Shown here piece after piece: positions 42,344-53,883 of a stretch of DNA of 64,000 nt (within the stretch, counting starts at the first letter, position 1; the number at the start of each line of letters is the position of its first letter). Made by a program: the position numbers and the translations under genes. The notes under the pieces are model-generated. The model was not told where the DNA came from. It saw only the letters and a list, made by a program, of their open reading frames with translations, and made no database searches. Origin of the DNA: Streptomyces griseus (GTDB taxonomy: Bacteria > Actinomycetota > Actinomycetes > Nanopelagicales > Nanopelagicaceae); the NCBI GenBank assembly GCA_945884695.1, contig CAMCYO010000009.1:1-64000 (forward strand). Direction: 5' to 3'.

Positions 42344-42991
42344 GTGGATCTAAAACCACAACTGCTTGAATTAGCATTGACTCATCGCTCTTTTGCATAC
42401 GAATCTGGTCAGCAAGAAACAAATGAGCGCCTTGAATTTTTAGGCGATTCCGTCTTAGGACTTATTGTTACCGAAGAACTCTATCGCCGTTACCCGGATT
42501 TAGATGAGAGCCGACTTTCACCGTTGCGATCTGGCATCGTTAATATGAGAGCACTTGCCGATATTGCCCGCACACTCGGACTTGGCGAATTCATTCGCCT
42601 CGGCAAAGGCGAAGAAGTAACGGGCGGACGCGATAAAAATTCACTTTTGGCTGATGCACTTGAAGCACTTATTGGTGCAATCTATTTAGAGTTTGGATAT
42701 CTCAAAACTCATGAAGTGGTTAGCGCTCTGATTACATCAACGCTGCATGATGCGATGTCGCGAGGTGCCGGACTTGATGGCAAGACCGCCCTCCAAGAAC
42801 TCTGTGCCTCAACTGGCCAAGGTGTTCCCGAGTATGTAGTGACCGAAGCGGGTCCAGATCATGATAAGTCCTTTTCGGCAGTTGCCGTTGTGGCAGGGAT
42901 CGAAGTTGGATATGGCGAGGGAAAGAGCAAACGAGAAGCTGAGCAACTTGCAGCCCGAACCGCCTTTGAGAAATTGAACGCCTCAGCCTGA
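42344..42991 (+). CDS. rnc: Ribonuclease III, start probably upstream
   Basis: Double-strand RNA endonuclease for rRNA and mRNA processing; 215 residues from this GTG. The signature is NERLEFLGDSVLGL near residue 27; the second catalytic region is DALEALIGAIYLE, and a dsRNA-binding domain covers the C terminus (GEGKSKREAEQLAARTAF). The first helix looks cut: the codons just upstream read LYSSLVKALGVD, which matches the family's N-terminal helix, and the only candidate start there is a CTG at 42314, two bases after the rpmF stop. No fpg gene lies between rnc and smc, unlike in mycobacteria. Confidence 0.93.
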   Translation: MDLKPQLLELALTHRSFAYESGQQETNERLEFLGDSVLGLIVTEELYRRYPDLDESRLSPLRSGIVNMRALADIARTLGLGEFIRLGKGEEVTGGRDKNSLLADALEALIGAIYLEFGYLKTHEVVSALITSTLHDAMSRGAGLDGKTALQELCASTGQGVPEYVVTEAGPDHDKSFSAVAVVAGIEVGYGEGKSKREAEQLAARTAFEKLNASA

Positions 42992-43034
42992 GCCTCTACG
43001 AGTACGCAATCTCTGCCTAGGGTAGGTTTATGAC

Positions 43035-46000
43035 GTGTATTTGAAATCCATCACGCTCAAGGGGTTTAAGTCCTTCGCCTCTTCAACCACGCTCCGCTTA
43101 GAAAGCGGTATTACATGCGTGGTCGGGCCAAATGGTTCCGGTAAATCAAATGTGGTTGATGCGCTCTCATGGGTTATGGGAGAGCAAGGCGCAAAATCAT
43201 TGCGTGGCGGAAAGATGGAAGATGTTATTTTCGCCGGAACAAGTGGTCGAGCTCCTTTGGGCCGTGCCGAAGTTTCGGTAACAATTGATAATACTGATGG
43301 CGCACTTCCCATTGAATATACCGAAGTAACAATTACTCGTATTCTTTTTCGAAATGGCACCAGCGAATATCAAATAAATGGTGATGCATCAAGGCTTTTA
43401 GATATTCAAGAGTTACTCAGCGACAGCGGTATTGGTCGCGAAATGCACGTCATTGTTGGCCAAGGCCAACTCGATGCAATTTTGATGGCTAATCCACAAG
43501 AGCGACGGGGATTTATTGAAGAAGCCGCCGGTGTCCTCAAGCACCGTAAGCGTAAAGAAAAAGCGCTCCGCAAGCTTGATTCCATGCAAGCCAACTTGGC
43601 TCGCGTGCAAGATCTCACCGTTGAACTTCGCCGTCAATTGCGCCCACTTGGCAAACAAGCAGAAGTTGCAAAAAAAGCCGCAACCATTCAAGCCGACTTA
43701 CGCGATGCAAAACTTCGCCTCCTTGCCGATGATTTAATTTCTCTCACTAAAACTCTTAACGCCGAAGTTGCAGATGAGACAGCGCTTCGCCAACGTCGCG
43801 CTCTCGTTGAAGCAGATCTTGATCGCGCTCGCTCACGTGAAGCCGAACTCGATGCACAGAGCGCAATTGAGAGTCCCCTATTTGTACAGGCACAAGAAAC
43901 ATTTTTCCAACTCAATAGTTTGCGTGAAAGATTTCGTGGAACGCAGTCTTTGGCACAAGAGCGCTCACGTTTTTTGGCACAAGAGGCAGAAGAGGCCCGC
44001 ACGGCAGGGCGCGATCCTGAAAGTTTAGATAAAGAAGCAGTACATCTGCGTGAGGAAGAAAATCAATTACGTGCAGGGGTAGAAAATTCCAGAACGCTAT
44101 TGGAACAAGCAACTATCGCTCTTGGTCTTGCAGAAACGCAATTGAAAACAGAGGAAGATCGAGTTGCAGCAGCCCTTCGTGCATTTGCAGATCAACGCGA
44201 AGGTACGGCTCGCCAAGAAGGCCACATTAAGTCTTTGCGTGCACGCCTTGATGCAATTGCAGAAGAGATTTCACGTTTAACAAAGGCCCGTGATGATGCC
44301 CAAGGACGCACCGATCTTGCTCAACGCGAATACTCCACATTTGAAATAGAAATTGCTGGTGCAGGTGCAGGTGAAAAGGGCTTGGACTCTCAATTTGAGA
44401 GCGCAAAGTCAGCTTTAGATGGTGTCAAAGCCAAACTTGTAACACTGACAGATGATGAGCGTTCTGCCGATAAAGAACGCACTGCCTTTGATGCAAAGTT
44501 AGAGGCGATGCGCTTAACATCTCAAATGCGCGACGGTGCATCTGCCCTGCTTCGCGACTCACGGGGTGTGAAGATTTTGGGAAGTCTTGCAGGCTTAATT
44601 GATATTGATGCTGGTTGGGAGAGCGCCGTTGCTGCAGGGCTTGGACAACTTGCCGATGCCGTTGTAGTCCAAGATCTCTCCGCGGCCGTTACAGCACTCA
44701 CCGCATTGCGCAATGAGAATCTTGGTCAAGCAGATTTCTTAGTTGTGCATAGCAATCAAAATCCTGCATCTACATCAATTCCCTCAGGACTAATTCGGTT
44801 AAGTGAGCACATTCGCTCTACTCAGATTGATTCACTCCTGGCCCAGCTTTTCAATAGAACAGTTGTTGCGCAAAACGCTCGTGAGGCCGAAAGCATTATT
44901 GCTACACATCCAACTCTTACCGTCGTTACTCGCGATGGCGATGTATTTACACAATCGCGTGCGCGAGGTGGATCTAAATCTTCTTCTTCTCTTATTGAAA
45001 TCAAGGCACTCATCGAAGAACTCACAGAGAAACTCTCTAACGTTTCTCATACATGCGAGAGATTGCGTTTTGAAATTAGCACAACTCAAAGTGAATTAGC
45101 TTCGCGCCAAAGCGAATTTGACGTGGCCCTAGCAAAACTTAACGAGTCCGATGCCCGCATAGGCGCACTCACCGAGCAACTTGCAGTTGCTGGGCAAAAC
45201 TCAAAATCTTCGATGGCAGAGGTCGAGCGTCTCAATGGTGCAATTGCAGAAGCAACCACTGCTAAATCGCGCGATGAGAGCGAATTAGAAATCGCTCAAA
45301 ACCAACTGCAACATCATGGCGCAGTTGAGGAACCTAGCCATTCGCGCGCTGAAGAAATTCGCTCATCCGTCTCCCTTGCACGAACAACAGAGGTGGAAGC
45401 GCGCCTTGCACTTCGCACAAGTGAAGAACGTGTTGATTCACTTTCTGCTCGCGCACTCGCCCTTGAAAACGCTGCGAAATCTGAGCGCGATGCATCAGAG
45501 CGTGCAATCAGCCGTCGAGGTGCAAGAGCACAAGGAGCAATAATTTCGCAAGCAGTTGCCGAATCTGCATACGAAGCCCTTATTCATATCGAACGCGCAA
45601 TTGCCAAAGCCGGAATCGAACGTGGTCGCCTTGAGGAGGCCCGTGCATCTCGCGAAGGTGAAACTCTCACCGTTCGTGCTCGTGCTCGTGAGCTCTCTGT
45701 TGAAATGGAACAACTTACTTCTAGTGTCCATCAAGATGAGATTGCGCGCGCTGAACAACGTATGCGTATCGAACAATTAGAAACTAAGGCAGTGGAAGAG
45801 CTCGGAGTAGATGTTGCAACGTTAGTTGATGAGTATGGCCCAGAAAATGATGTACCAACATTTATTGAAACCGATAGTGGTGAAATCGTCGCTACAGAGT
45901 TGATCCCTTATCGCCGTGATCAGCAAGAAAAGCGCCTTGCAAACACCGAGCGCTCATTGGCACTCCTTGGAAAAATTAACCCACTTGCCCTTGAGGAGTA

Positions 46001-46574
46001 CACCGCACTTGAAGAGCGCTTGCGTTTCTTAGCAGAACAATTAGAAGACCTCAAGCGCACAAAGAAAGACTTATTGGACATCATCAAAGAAGTTGATGAT
46101 CGTGTGCAGCAAATCTTTATGGAAGCTTACGAAGATACTGCTCGCCATTTCGAAGAAATATTTGCTCGCCTTTTCCCTGGTGGCGATGGTCGCTTAATTT
46201 TGACCGAGCCAGATGATCTTCTCAATTCTGGAGTGGATGTTGAAGCACGCCCACCAGGAAAACGCATCAAACGTCTGTCACTCCTTTCAGGTGGAGAAAA
46301 ATCACTCACCGCAATCGCTTTCCTTATTGCGATTTTCAAGGCGCGACCAAGTCCGTTCTATGTTCTCGATGAAGTAGAAGCCGCCCTTGATGATGTGAAC
46401 TTAGGGCGCCTACTTGGGGTCTTTGAAGAACTTCGCGAAACTTCGCAACTCATTATCATTACTCACCAGAAGCGCACGATGGAAATTGCTGATGCACTCT
46501 ATGGCGTAACGATGCGCGGTGATGGCGTTACCGAAGTTATATCACAACGTCTGCGCGATGCCGATACTGCTTAA
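43035..46574 (+). CDS. smc: Chromosome segregation protein SMC
   Basis: Condensin ATPase, 1179 residues, GTG start. The N-terminal Walker A is GPNGSGKSNVVDAL near residue 32. Two long coiled coils flank a hinge at about residues 490-640 (LGSLAGLIDIDAGWESAVAAG). The C-terminal head has the ABC signature LLSGGEKSLTAIAF and Walker B FYVLDEVEAALDD. scpA/scpB are not in this window. ftsY follows 15 bases later. Confidence 0.97.
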   Translation: MYLKSITLKGFKSFASSTTLRLESGITCVVGPNGSGKSNVVDALSWVMGEQGAKSLRGGKMEDVIFAGTSGRAPLGRAEVSVTIDNTDGALPIEYTEVTITRILFRNGTSEYQINGDASRLLDIQELLSDSGIGREMHVIVGQGQLDAILMANPQERRGFIEEAAGVLKHRKRKEKALRKLDSMQANLARVQDLTVELRRQLRPLGKQAEVAKKAATIQADLRDAKLRLLADDLISLTKTLNAEVADETALRQRRALVEADLDRARSREAELDAQSAIESPLFVQAQETFFQLNSLRERFRGTQSLAQERSRFLAQEAEEARTAGRDPESLDKEAVHLREEENQLRAGVENSRTLLEQATIALGLAETQLKTEEDRVAAALRAFADQREGTARQEGHIKSLRARLDAIAEEISRLTKARDDAQGRTDLAQREYSTFEIEIAGAGAGEKGLDSQFESAKSALDGVKAKLVTLTDDERSADKERTAFDAKLEAMRLTSQMRDGASALLRDSRGVKILGSLAGLIDIDAGWESAVAAGLGQLADAVVVQDLSAAVTALTALRNENLGQADFLVVHSNQNPASTSIPSGLIRLSEHIRSTQIDSLLAQLFNRTVVAQNAREAESIIATHPTLTVVTRDGDVFTQSRARGGSKSSSSLIEIKALIEELTEKLSNVSHTCERLRFEISTTQSELASRQSEFDVALAKLNESDARIGALTEQLAVAGQNSKSSMAEVERLNGAIAEATTAKSRDESELEIAQNQLQHHGAVEEPSHSRAEEIRSSVSLARTTEVEARLALRTSEERVDSLSARALALENAAKSERDASERAISRRGARAQGAIISQAVAESAYEALIHIERAIAKAGIERGRLEEARASREGETLTVRARARELSVEMEQLTSSVHQDEIARAEQRMRIEQLETKAVEELGVDVATLVDEYGPENDVPTFIETDSGEIVATELIPYRRDQQEKRLANTERSLALLGKINPLALEEYTALEERLRFLAEQLEDLKRTKKDLLDIIKEVDDRVQQIFMEAYEDTARHFEEIFARLFPGGDGRLILTEPDDLLNSGVDVEARPPGKRIKRLSLLSGGEKSLTAIAFLIAIFKARPSPFYVLDEVEAALDDVNLGRLLGVFEELRETSQLIIITHQKRTMEIADALYGVTMRGDGVTEVISQRLRDADTA

Positions 46575-46589
46575 GGCACGGATTTAGCG

Positions 46590-47426
46590 ATGGGGCTTTT
46601 TGGCAAAATTATCTCCAAAATCACTGGCACTGTTCATGCAACTAGTGAGGATTGGGATGAGTTAGAGAAGGCACTCCTTGAAGCCGATTTAGGTCCGGAG
46701 TTAGCGGCAGAGATTGTCAAACAAGCACAGACCGTAAAAGCAGATGGCGCAACTCATGCTCTGACTCAGATACTCACCTCGAAGCTCTCAACAAAAAATC
46801 GAGATGTTTTACGAGCGAGAAGTGGCCCAACAACTATTTTGGTTGTAGGTGTCAATGGAACAGGCAAAACAACATCTGTTGCAAAATTGGGACATTACTT
46901 CACATCCCAAGATAGTTCAGTGCTTTTATGCGCTGGCGATACTTTTCGAGCTGCAGCAGTTGATCAATTACGCACATGGGGAGAGCGTTTAGATATTGAA
47001 GTAGTACATGGTGCAGACCGAGCAGACCCAGCCTCTGTAGTTTTCGATGCGGGACAACGAAGCGTTGCAAAGAGTGTTGACTTTCTCCTTGTTGATACTG
47101 CTGGTCGTTTGCATAACAAAGCCGACCTCATGGCAGAGCTTGGCAAAATGAAAAGAGTTTTAGAGAAGGTTGCACCTGTGCAAGAAGTTTTATTAGTAGT
47201 GGATGCAACAACTGGACAAAATGGTTTGGCCCAAGCACGAGTCTTTAGCGAAAGCGTTGATGTCACAGGAATTATTTTGACCAAGCTCGACGGTAGCGCT
47301 CGGGGCGGAATTGCCCTTGCCATCGAGAGCGAACTCGATATCCCTATCAAATGGGTGGGTACTGGGGAAAGCCCTTCTGATTTCGCTGCCTTCGACCATA
47401 ATCTCTATATCCAGGGGCTTTTGTAA
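46590..47426 (+). CDS. ftsY: Signal recognition particle receptor FtsY, short form
   Basis: SRP receptor GTPase, 278 residues, so only the N and G domains are present; the acidic A domain seen in many bacteria is absent. Motifs: GVNGTGKTTSVAKLG, GDTFRAAAVDQL, DTAGRLHNK, TKLDGSARGG. The first residues MGLFGKIISKI may be a membrane-targeting amphipathic helix. Its stop lies within the first GTAAC repeat of the amtB control region. Confidence 0.96.
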   Translation: MGLFGKIISKITGTVHATSEDWDELEKALLEADLGPELAAEIVKQAQTVKADGATHALTQILTSKLSTKNRDVLRARSGPTTILVVGVNGTGKTTSVAKLGHYFTSQDSSVLLCAGDTFRAAAVDQLRTWGERLDIEVVHGADRADPASVVFDAGQRSVAKSVDFLLVDTAGRLHNKADLMAELGKMKRVLEKVAPVQEVLLVVDATTGQNGLAQARVFSESVDVTGIILTKLDGSARGGIALAIESELDIPIKWVGTGESPSDFAAFDHNLYIQGLL

Positions 47427-47471
47427 CTCGCCTGTAACACAATCGGCCAGTTCATGTAACTTCGCTAGAGC
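47423..47471 (+). promoter_or_regulatory. GlnR-like direct repeats upstream of amtB
   Basis: GTAAC occurs at 47423, 47434 and 47456, that is in an 11-base register, with GGCCA at 47445 and AGAGC at 47467 filling the other positions. The known actinobacterial GlnR box is GTnAC and GAAAC elements alternating every 11 bases. The GAAAC-type positions match poorly except GTAAC at 47434 and 47456. It ends 52 bases before amtB. Confidence 0.5.
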
Positions 47472-47522
47472 ATATTTCCAGACATCTCAATGGCGAGTAG
47501 ATCGAGAGAAACTACGTGAAAT

Positions 47523-49162
<1,640 letters not shown>

Positions 49163-49208
49163 ACGTACCCTTTCGTCTAAGTAATATCTAAATATTTCGA
49201 GGAGATGC

Positions 49209-51509
49209 GTGGGTACACGAGAGCGTCGAGAAAGAAGTGATCACAGTGATCTTATTTTCTCGACCCTTTTCCGGAAATCGCTCGAAGCGTTAGCTGGAAG
49301 CTCACATCGAAGTATTTACAAGATAGCTCTCGCCGCGGTCGGAGGTTATGGCCGCGGCGAACTATCTCCTGGTTCTGATTTAGATATTGTGTTATTGCAT
49401 GATGGAAAACTTTCCGATTCTGAATTACTTTCATTCACCAACGCCATTCTCTATCCCATGTGGGATGGAGCGGGATCAAAGTCTCCAAGAAAAATAGATC
49501 ATTCAGTCAGAACCCGAAGCCAAACACGAGAGGCTGCGCATGAAGATCTACGCGTGGCTATGGGGCTACTCGATATTCGACTCATTTGTGGAGATGCCGA
49601 ATTAGTTGCAGCAGTTCAACATGATGCAATAGGTCAATGGCGTAGGTGCTCCACAAACTACATTAAAAAACTTCGCGCATCCCTTACCGAGCGTCACCAA
49701 AGAAGTGGCGAACTTGCCTATCTGCTTGAGCCAGATCTCAAAGAAGCACGGGGTGGACTCAGGGATATCACAGCCCTTCGAGCTATTGCACTTAGCGGTG
49801 CAATTGAGGTGCAACTCGATCGTATAAGTAGCGCTGAATCACTTTTGAATAACGTTCGCGAATCACTACATATTCAAAGCGGTCGTGATCGCGACAGACT
49901 CTTATTTCAAGAACAAGATAAAGTTGCAGAAGATCTTAAATTTAAAGATGCTGATGCCTTAATGAGCGAAGTTGCACAGTCGGCAAGGGACGTTGACTAT
50001 GTCCTTGAATACACATGGCATCGATTAGACCACAGGGGCAAAGATGGTCTGGGTCGCTTCTTACGTAAATCACCTACAACATCGGTGGCTAAAGGAATTA
50101 GTGTTGCCAATCAAGAGGTAATCCTTGATTTCGATGCACCAGTGAATGAAGATCCTGCATTGGGTTTACGCGCATCTGCAACTGCTGCACAATTAGGACT
50201 TCCGCTCTCGATGGATTCATGTATTGCGCTGGCAAAATCCATTGAAGAGGGGCGAGGAGATTTACCAAATCCTTGGCCACGCGAGGCGCGAGAGGATTTA
50301 GTTTCTCTCATTGGAGCAGGTAGTGCCATGGTGCGCGTGTGGGAGGCACTTGATCAAGAAGGAATAATTACATCGTGGTTGCCGGAGTGGGCACCCCTTC
50401 GCAGTTTGCCTCAGAGAAATGTTTTACATCGACATACTGTAGATAGACATATGGTTGAAACCGCTGTGCATGCAGCAGCTCTTACACGTCGCGTGCACCG
50501 CCCAGATCTGCTTTTAGTTGCCGCTTTATTTCACGATCTGGGCAAAGGCGGAACGGAAGATCACAGCGTAAGAGGTGCCAAGCTCATTGAGCCACTCGTT
50601 CGGAGAATGGGATTTAGTGAAAGCGATGTTGCAATACTAAAAATTTTAGTTGAGCATCACCTACTTTTGTCATCAACTGCAACACGGCGCGACCTCAACG
50701 ATCCGGTCACAGTTGCAAGTATTCTGAATGTGATACCCGATATCCAAACCCTTGAACTCTTACATGCTCTGAGCATTGCAGATGGAGAGGCAACAGGAAG
50801 TGCGGCATGGAGTGAATGGAAAGCAAAACTTGTGAGCGATTTAGTTGTGCGCACTCGCTCTGCAATGACTGGGACAACCGTTGCTCAAGAATTAGAGCTC
50901 AGTGAAGAAGAGCGAAAATTTGCACAACTAGGCGCGCTACGGGTCAATGTTGAAGCACGAGATAATGGCTACTTCATCGATATCATTGCACCCGATCAGC
51001 CAGGATTATTATCTGTCGTTGCTGGTGTTCTTAATTTGGCTCGCTTGGATGTTCGCTCTGCTCGTACTAAATCTCACGGCGCATCGGCGGTAATGAAATG
51101 GATAGTTGACCCTGACCCAAATGCGCCGATTCCGACTTCTGAAAAACTGCATACCGATATTGAACAGGCACTTCGTGGGGGAGTTGATTTAGGTAAACGC
51201 ATTAGTGATCGAGCACGTGCATATGCACAAATGCCCACAATTCCTGTGCCACCACCGGAGGTAGAAGTTTTCCTTGATGCTTCGGCTGACTCCACTGTCT
51301 TTGAAGTACGAAGTCATGACAGGCCAGGTCTTTTATTTCGTATTGGCGAGGCAATTACACGATGCGGAGTTGATATTCATTCAGCAATCGTGACAACACT
51401 GGGCGCAGAAGCAATTGACACCCTTTACGTTAGGGAAATTGGGGCTGGCCCACTTACCGCGCAAAGGGCAAATCAAGTAGCGCAAGAATTGGCATCAGCT
51501 CTTAGATAG
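49209..51509 (+). CDS. glnD: [Protein-PII] nucleotidyltransferase GlnD
   Basis: Bifunctional enzyme adding and removing the nucleotide on PII, 766 residues, GTG start. The nucleotidyltransferase motif is GGYGRGELSPGSDLDI near residue 42. The HD hydrolase domain has AALFHDLGKGGTEDHS near residue 440. Two ACT domains (IIAPDQPGLLSVVAG and VRSHDRPGLLFRIG) end the protein and sense glutamine. The cluster order amtB-glnB-glnD is conserved in actinobacteria. Confidence 0.96.
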   Translation: MGTRERRERSDHSDLIFSTLFRKSLEALAGSSHRSIYKIALAAVGGYGRGELSPGSDLDIVLLHDGKLSDSELLSFTNAILYPMWDGAGSKSPRKIDHSVRTRSQTREAAHEDLRVAMGLLDIRLICGDAELVAAVQHDAIGQWRRCSTNYIKKLRASLTERHQRSGELAYLLEPDLKEARGGLRDITALRAIALSGAIEVQLDRISSAESLLNNVRESLHIQSGRDRDRLLFQEQDKVAEDLKFKDADALMSEVAQSARDVDYVLEYTWHRLDHRGKDGLGRFLRKSPTTSVAKGISVANQEVILDFDAPVNEDPALGLRASATAAQLGLPLSMDSCIALAKSIEEGRGDLPNPWPREAREDLVSLIGAGSAMVRVWEALDQEGIITSWLPEWAPLRSLPQRNVLHRHTVDRHMVETAVHAAALTRRVHRPDLLLVAALFHDLGKGGTEDHSVRGAKLIEPLVRRMGFSESDVAILKILVEHHLLLSSTATRRDLNDPVTVASILNVIPDIQTLELLHALSIADGEATGSAAWSEWKAKLVSDLVVRTRSAMTGTTVAQELELSEEERKFAQLGALRVNVEARDNGYFIDIIAPDQPGLLSVVAGVLNLARLDVRSARTKSHGASAVMKWIVDPDPNAPIPTSEKLHTDIEQALRGGVDLGKRISDRARAYAQMPTIPVPPPEVEVFLDASADSTVFEVRSHDRPGLLFRIGEAITRCGVDIHSAIVTTLGAEAIDTLYVREIGAGPLTAQRANQVAQELASALR

Positions 51510-51520
51510 GCTCAGCTCCT

Positions 51521-52969
51521 ATGTTTGATTCACTCACCAGCAAACTCGGTAATGTACTGGGCTCCTTGCGCTCTCGTGGAAAAATCAGCAGCGCAGATAT
51601 TGACTCCACATGTGCAGAGATTCATCAATCTTTACTAGAAGGCGATGTTGCACTCTCTGTAGTTAATGAATTTATTGAACTTATTAGGACAAGGTCCCTA
51701 GAAGTGCTTCCCACTCTGCAATCGGGCACCAATCAAGCACAAGCTATTTTCGAGATCATCAATCAAGCACTTATTGAGATTTTAGGTGGGCAAGCACGTC
51801 GGGTGCGATATTCCAAACAACCACCGACTGTCATTATGTTGGCAGGTCTGCAAGGAGCAGGTAAGACAACACTGGCAGGAAAGCTAGCAAAACACTTTGC
51901 AGATCAATCGAATACTCCACTGCTTGTTGCCTCTGATTTACAACGCCCTAACGCAGTTACTCAATTAAAAGTGTTAGGTGAAAGTATCGGGATTCCAGTT
52001 TTTGCTCCCGAACCAGGAAATGGTGTTGGTAGCGCACTTAAAGTTGCTAAAGATGGTGTTGCTTATGCAAAATCTAAAGGTTACAACTTTGTCATTGTTG
52101 ATACTGCAGGCCGCCTTGGCGTAGATCAAACGCTCATGAATGAAGCAAAAGCAATTCGCGATGCAATTAACCCTAATGAAATCATCTTCGTTGTTGATGC
52201 AATGATGGGTCAAGATGCAGTGCGTACCGCCCAAGCATTTTTAGATGGCGTGGGCTTTGATGGAGTTGCACTCACCAAACTAGATGGCGATGCAAGAGGT
52301 GGCGCAGCAATGTCGATAGCCCACCTCACAAAACGCCCGATTATGTTTGCCTCCACGGGTGAAAAGATTGCTGACTTTGATGTTTTCTATCCAGAGCGCA
52401 TGGCATCGAGAATTTTGGGAATGGGCGATGTTGCAACGTTGGCCGAGCAAGCTAAGAAAGCATTTGATTCTGATAGCGCTCAGAAGATGGAGACCAAATT
52501 TGCAAGTGGTGAGGATTTCACGTTAGAGGATTTTCTAGAGCAGATGCAGGCCATGACAAAGATGGGCTCGATGACAAAGATGTTATCCATGTTGCCAGGT
52601 GGGGCTTCGATGAAGAAACAGATAGAAAATTTTGATGAGGGAGAAATTGTTCGCACCCAAGCAATCGTGCAATCAATGACACCAACAGAGCGCAGAGACC
52701 CTAAAATTCTTAATGGTTCACGCAGGTCGCGCATTGCAATGGGTGCAGGCCGAGCGGTCTCTGAAGTGAATTCACTTGTAGAAAGATTTACACAAGCTCA
52801 AAAGATGATGCGCCAAATGCGCAACGGCGGAACTCCGCAAGGATTACCTCCAGCCATGATGGGTACTCAATTCGCGGGCGCTCCTGGCAAATCAGGATCT
52901 AAGCCACCGATGAAGAAGAAGTCCAAGTCTGGAAATCCTGCCAAGCGAGCCCAAGAAGAGCGCGGATAG
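51521..52969 (+). CDS. ffh: Signal recognition particle protein Ffh
   Basis: SRP GTPase that delivers membrane proteins to FtsY, 482 residues. Motifs: LAGLQGAGKTTLAGKLAK, DTAGRLGVDQTL, TKLDGDARGGAAMS. The Met-rich M domain binding SRP RNA and signal peptides contains EQMQAMTKMGSMTKMLSMLP. The last 30 residues are basic. The 160 bases before rpsP hold no gene that I can support. Confidence 0.97.
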   Translation: MFDSLTSKLGNVLGSLRSRGKISSADIDSTCAEIHQSLLEGDVALSVVNEFIELIRTRSLEVLPTLQSGTNQAQAIFEIINQALIEILGGQARRVRYSKQPPTVIMLAGLQGAGKTTLAGKLAKHFADQSNTPLLVASDLQRPNAVTQLKVLGESIGIPVFAPEPGNGVGSALKVAKDGVAYAKSKGYNFVIVDTAGRLGVDQTLMNEAKAIRDAINPNEIIFVVDAMMGQDAVRTAQAFLDGVGFDGVALTKLDGDARGGAAMSIAHLTKRPIMFASTGEKIADFDVFYPERMASRILGMGDVATLAEQAKKAFDSDSAQKMETKFASGEDFTLEDFLEQMQAMTKMGSMTKMLSMLPGGASMKKQIENFDEGEIVRTQAIVQSMTPTERRDPKILNGSRRSRIAMGAGRAVSEVNSLVERFTQAQKMMRQMRNGGTPQGLPPAMMGTQFAGAPGKSGSKPPMKKKSKSGNPAKRAQEERG

Positions 52970-53129
52970 TAGGCGTCAATTTCGTCTTTAGGCGCAGAGA
53001 TGGCAAGATTGGCAATCTGTTCGGGGCCCTCTACCCCCAAACATCCGATATTCGATAGTTGTACGAGTTGAACGCGCACCCCGCTGCGATTAACACGAAC
53101 GACCAACACCCTTACAGGAGCACAAGCAC

Positions 53130-53639
53130 TTGGCTACAAAAATACGTTTAATGCGCATGGGAAAGATTCGCACACCTTATTTCCGCATCGTCGTTACTGA
53201 TTCACGCAAGGCACGCAACGGATTATCGATTGAGGAAATTGGCCGTTACGCACCAGGACAAGAGCCCTCCCTTATTGAAGTTAACTCTGTCCGTGCTCAG
53301 TACTGGCTCGGAGTTGGTGCACTTCCAACAGAGGCTGTAGAGGCGATCTTGAAAGTCACTGGCGATTGGCAAAAATTTAAAGGTCTTCCAGGAACCGAAG
53401 GAACACTTCGCGTTGCAACTCCAAAGCCACATAAGAGCGTTGCTTACGAAGCAGCTGTTAAGCAGGCAATGGATGAGCCTAAAGAAGGTGCAACAACACT
53501 GAAGAAGAAAGCACAAGAAAAACTTGCTGCTAAATCAGCACCAGCAGAAGTTGTTGCAGAAGCTCCAGCAGAAGTTGTTGCAGAAGCACCAGCGGACGCA
53601 GTTGTTGAAACTCCTACCGAAGAAGCGGCTGCCGAATAA
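53130..53639 (+). CDS. rpsP: 30S ribosomal protein S16 with acidic C-terminal tail
   Basis: 169 residues, TTG start with CAGGAG upstream. Residues 1-80 are the S16 fold ([18 protein letters not shown]). From about residue 130 an added Ala/Glu/Pro/Val tail repeats the unit PAEVVAEA. Such tails are found in actinobacterial S16 proteins and have no assigned role. It starts the rpsP-khpA-rimM-trmD operon. Confidence 0.95.
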   Translation: MATKIRLMRMGKIRTPYFRIVVTDSRKARNGLSIEEIGRYAPGQEPSLIEVNSVRAQYWLGVGALPTEAVEAILKVTGDWQKFKGLPGTEGTLRVATPKPHKSVAYEAAVKQAMDEPKEGATTLKKKAQEKLAAKSAPAEVVAEAPAEVVAEAPADAVVETPTEEAAAE

Positions 53640-53641
53640 CA

Positions 53642-53881
53642 ATGATGGATGAAGCCTTAGAACATTTGGTCAAAGGTATCGTTGATAATCCTGAAGATGT
53701 AGTTATCACCGAAAAAACTCATCGTCGTGGAACAACGCTAGAAGTTCGCGTTAATCCAGAAGATATCGGAAAAGTTATTGGCCGAAACGGACGCACCGCA
53801 AAAGCGTTGCGCACTGTTATGAGCGCGCTTGCTGGCCGTAGCATCCGTGTTGATTTGGTAGAGACGGACGAAGGGCGCTAA
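53642..53881 (+). CDS. khpA: KH-domain RNA-binding protein KhpA
   Basis: 79 residues, a single KH domain with the GxxG loop in IGRNGRTAKALR. It starts 2 bases after the rpsP stop; ATG occurs twice in succession. KhpA usually pairs with KhpB to bind mRNAs affecting cell growth. The rpsP-khpA-rimM-trmD order is standard. Confidence 0.93.
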   Translation: MMDEALEHLVKGIVDNPEDVVITEKTHRRGTTLEVRVNPEDIGKVIGRNGRTAKALRTVMSALAGRSIRVDLVETDEGR

Positions 53882-53883
53882 CA

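Noticed and set aside
43028-43360. 110-residue minus-strand frame at the smc start
   Set aside because: Overlaps the conserved SMC head; no independent signals.
52867-53109. 80-residue minus-strand frame between ffh and rpsP
   Set aside because: It runs into the ffh coding end, has no ribosome binding site and no recognisable motif.
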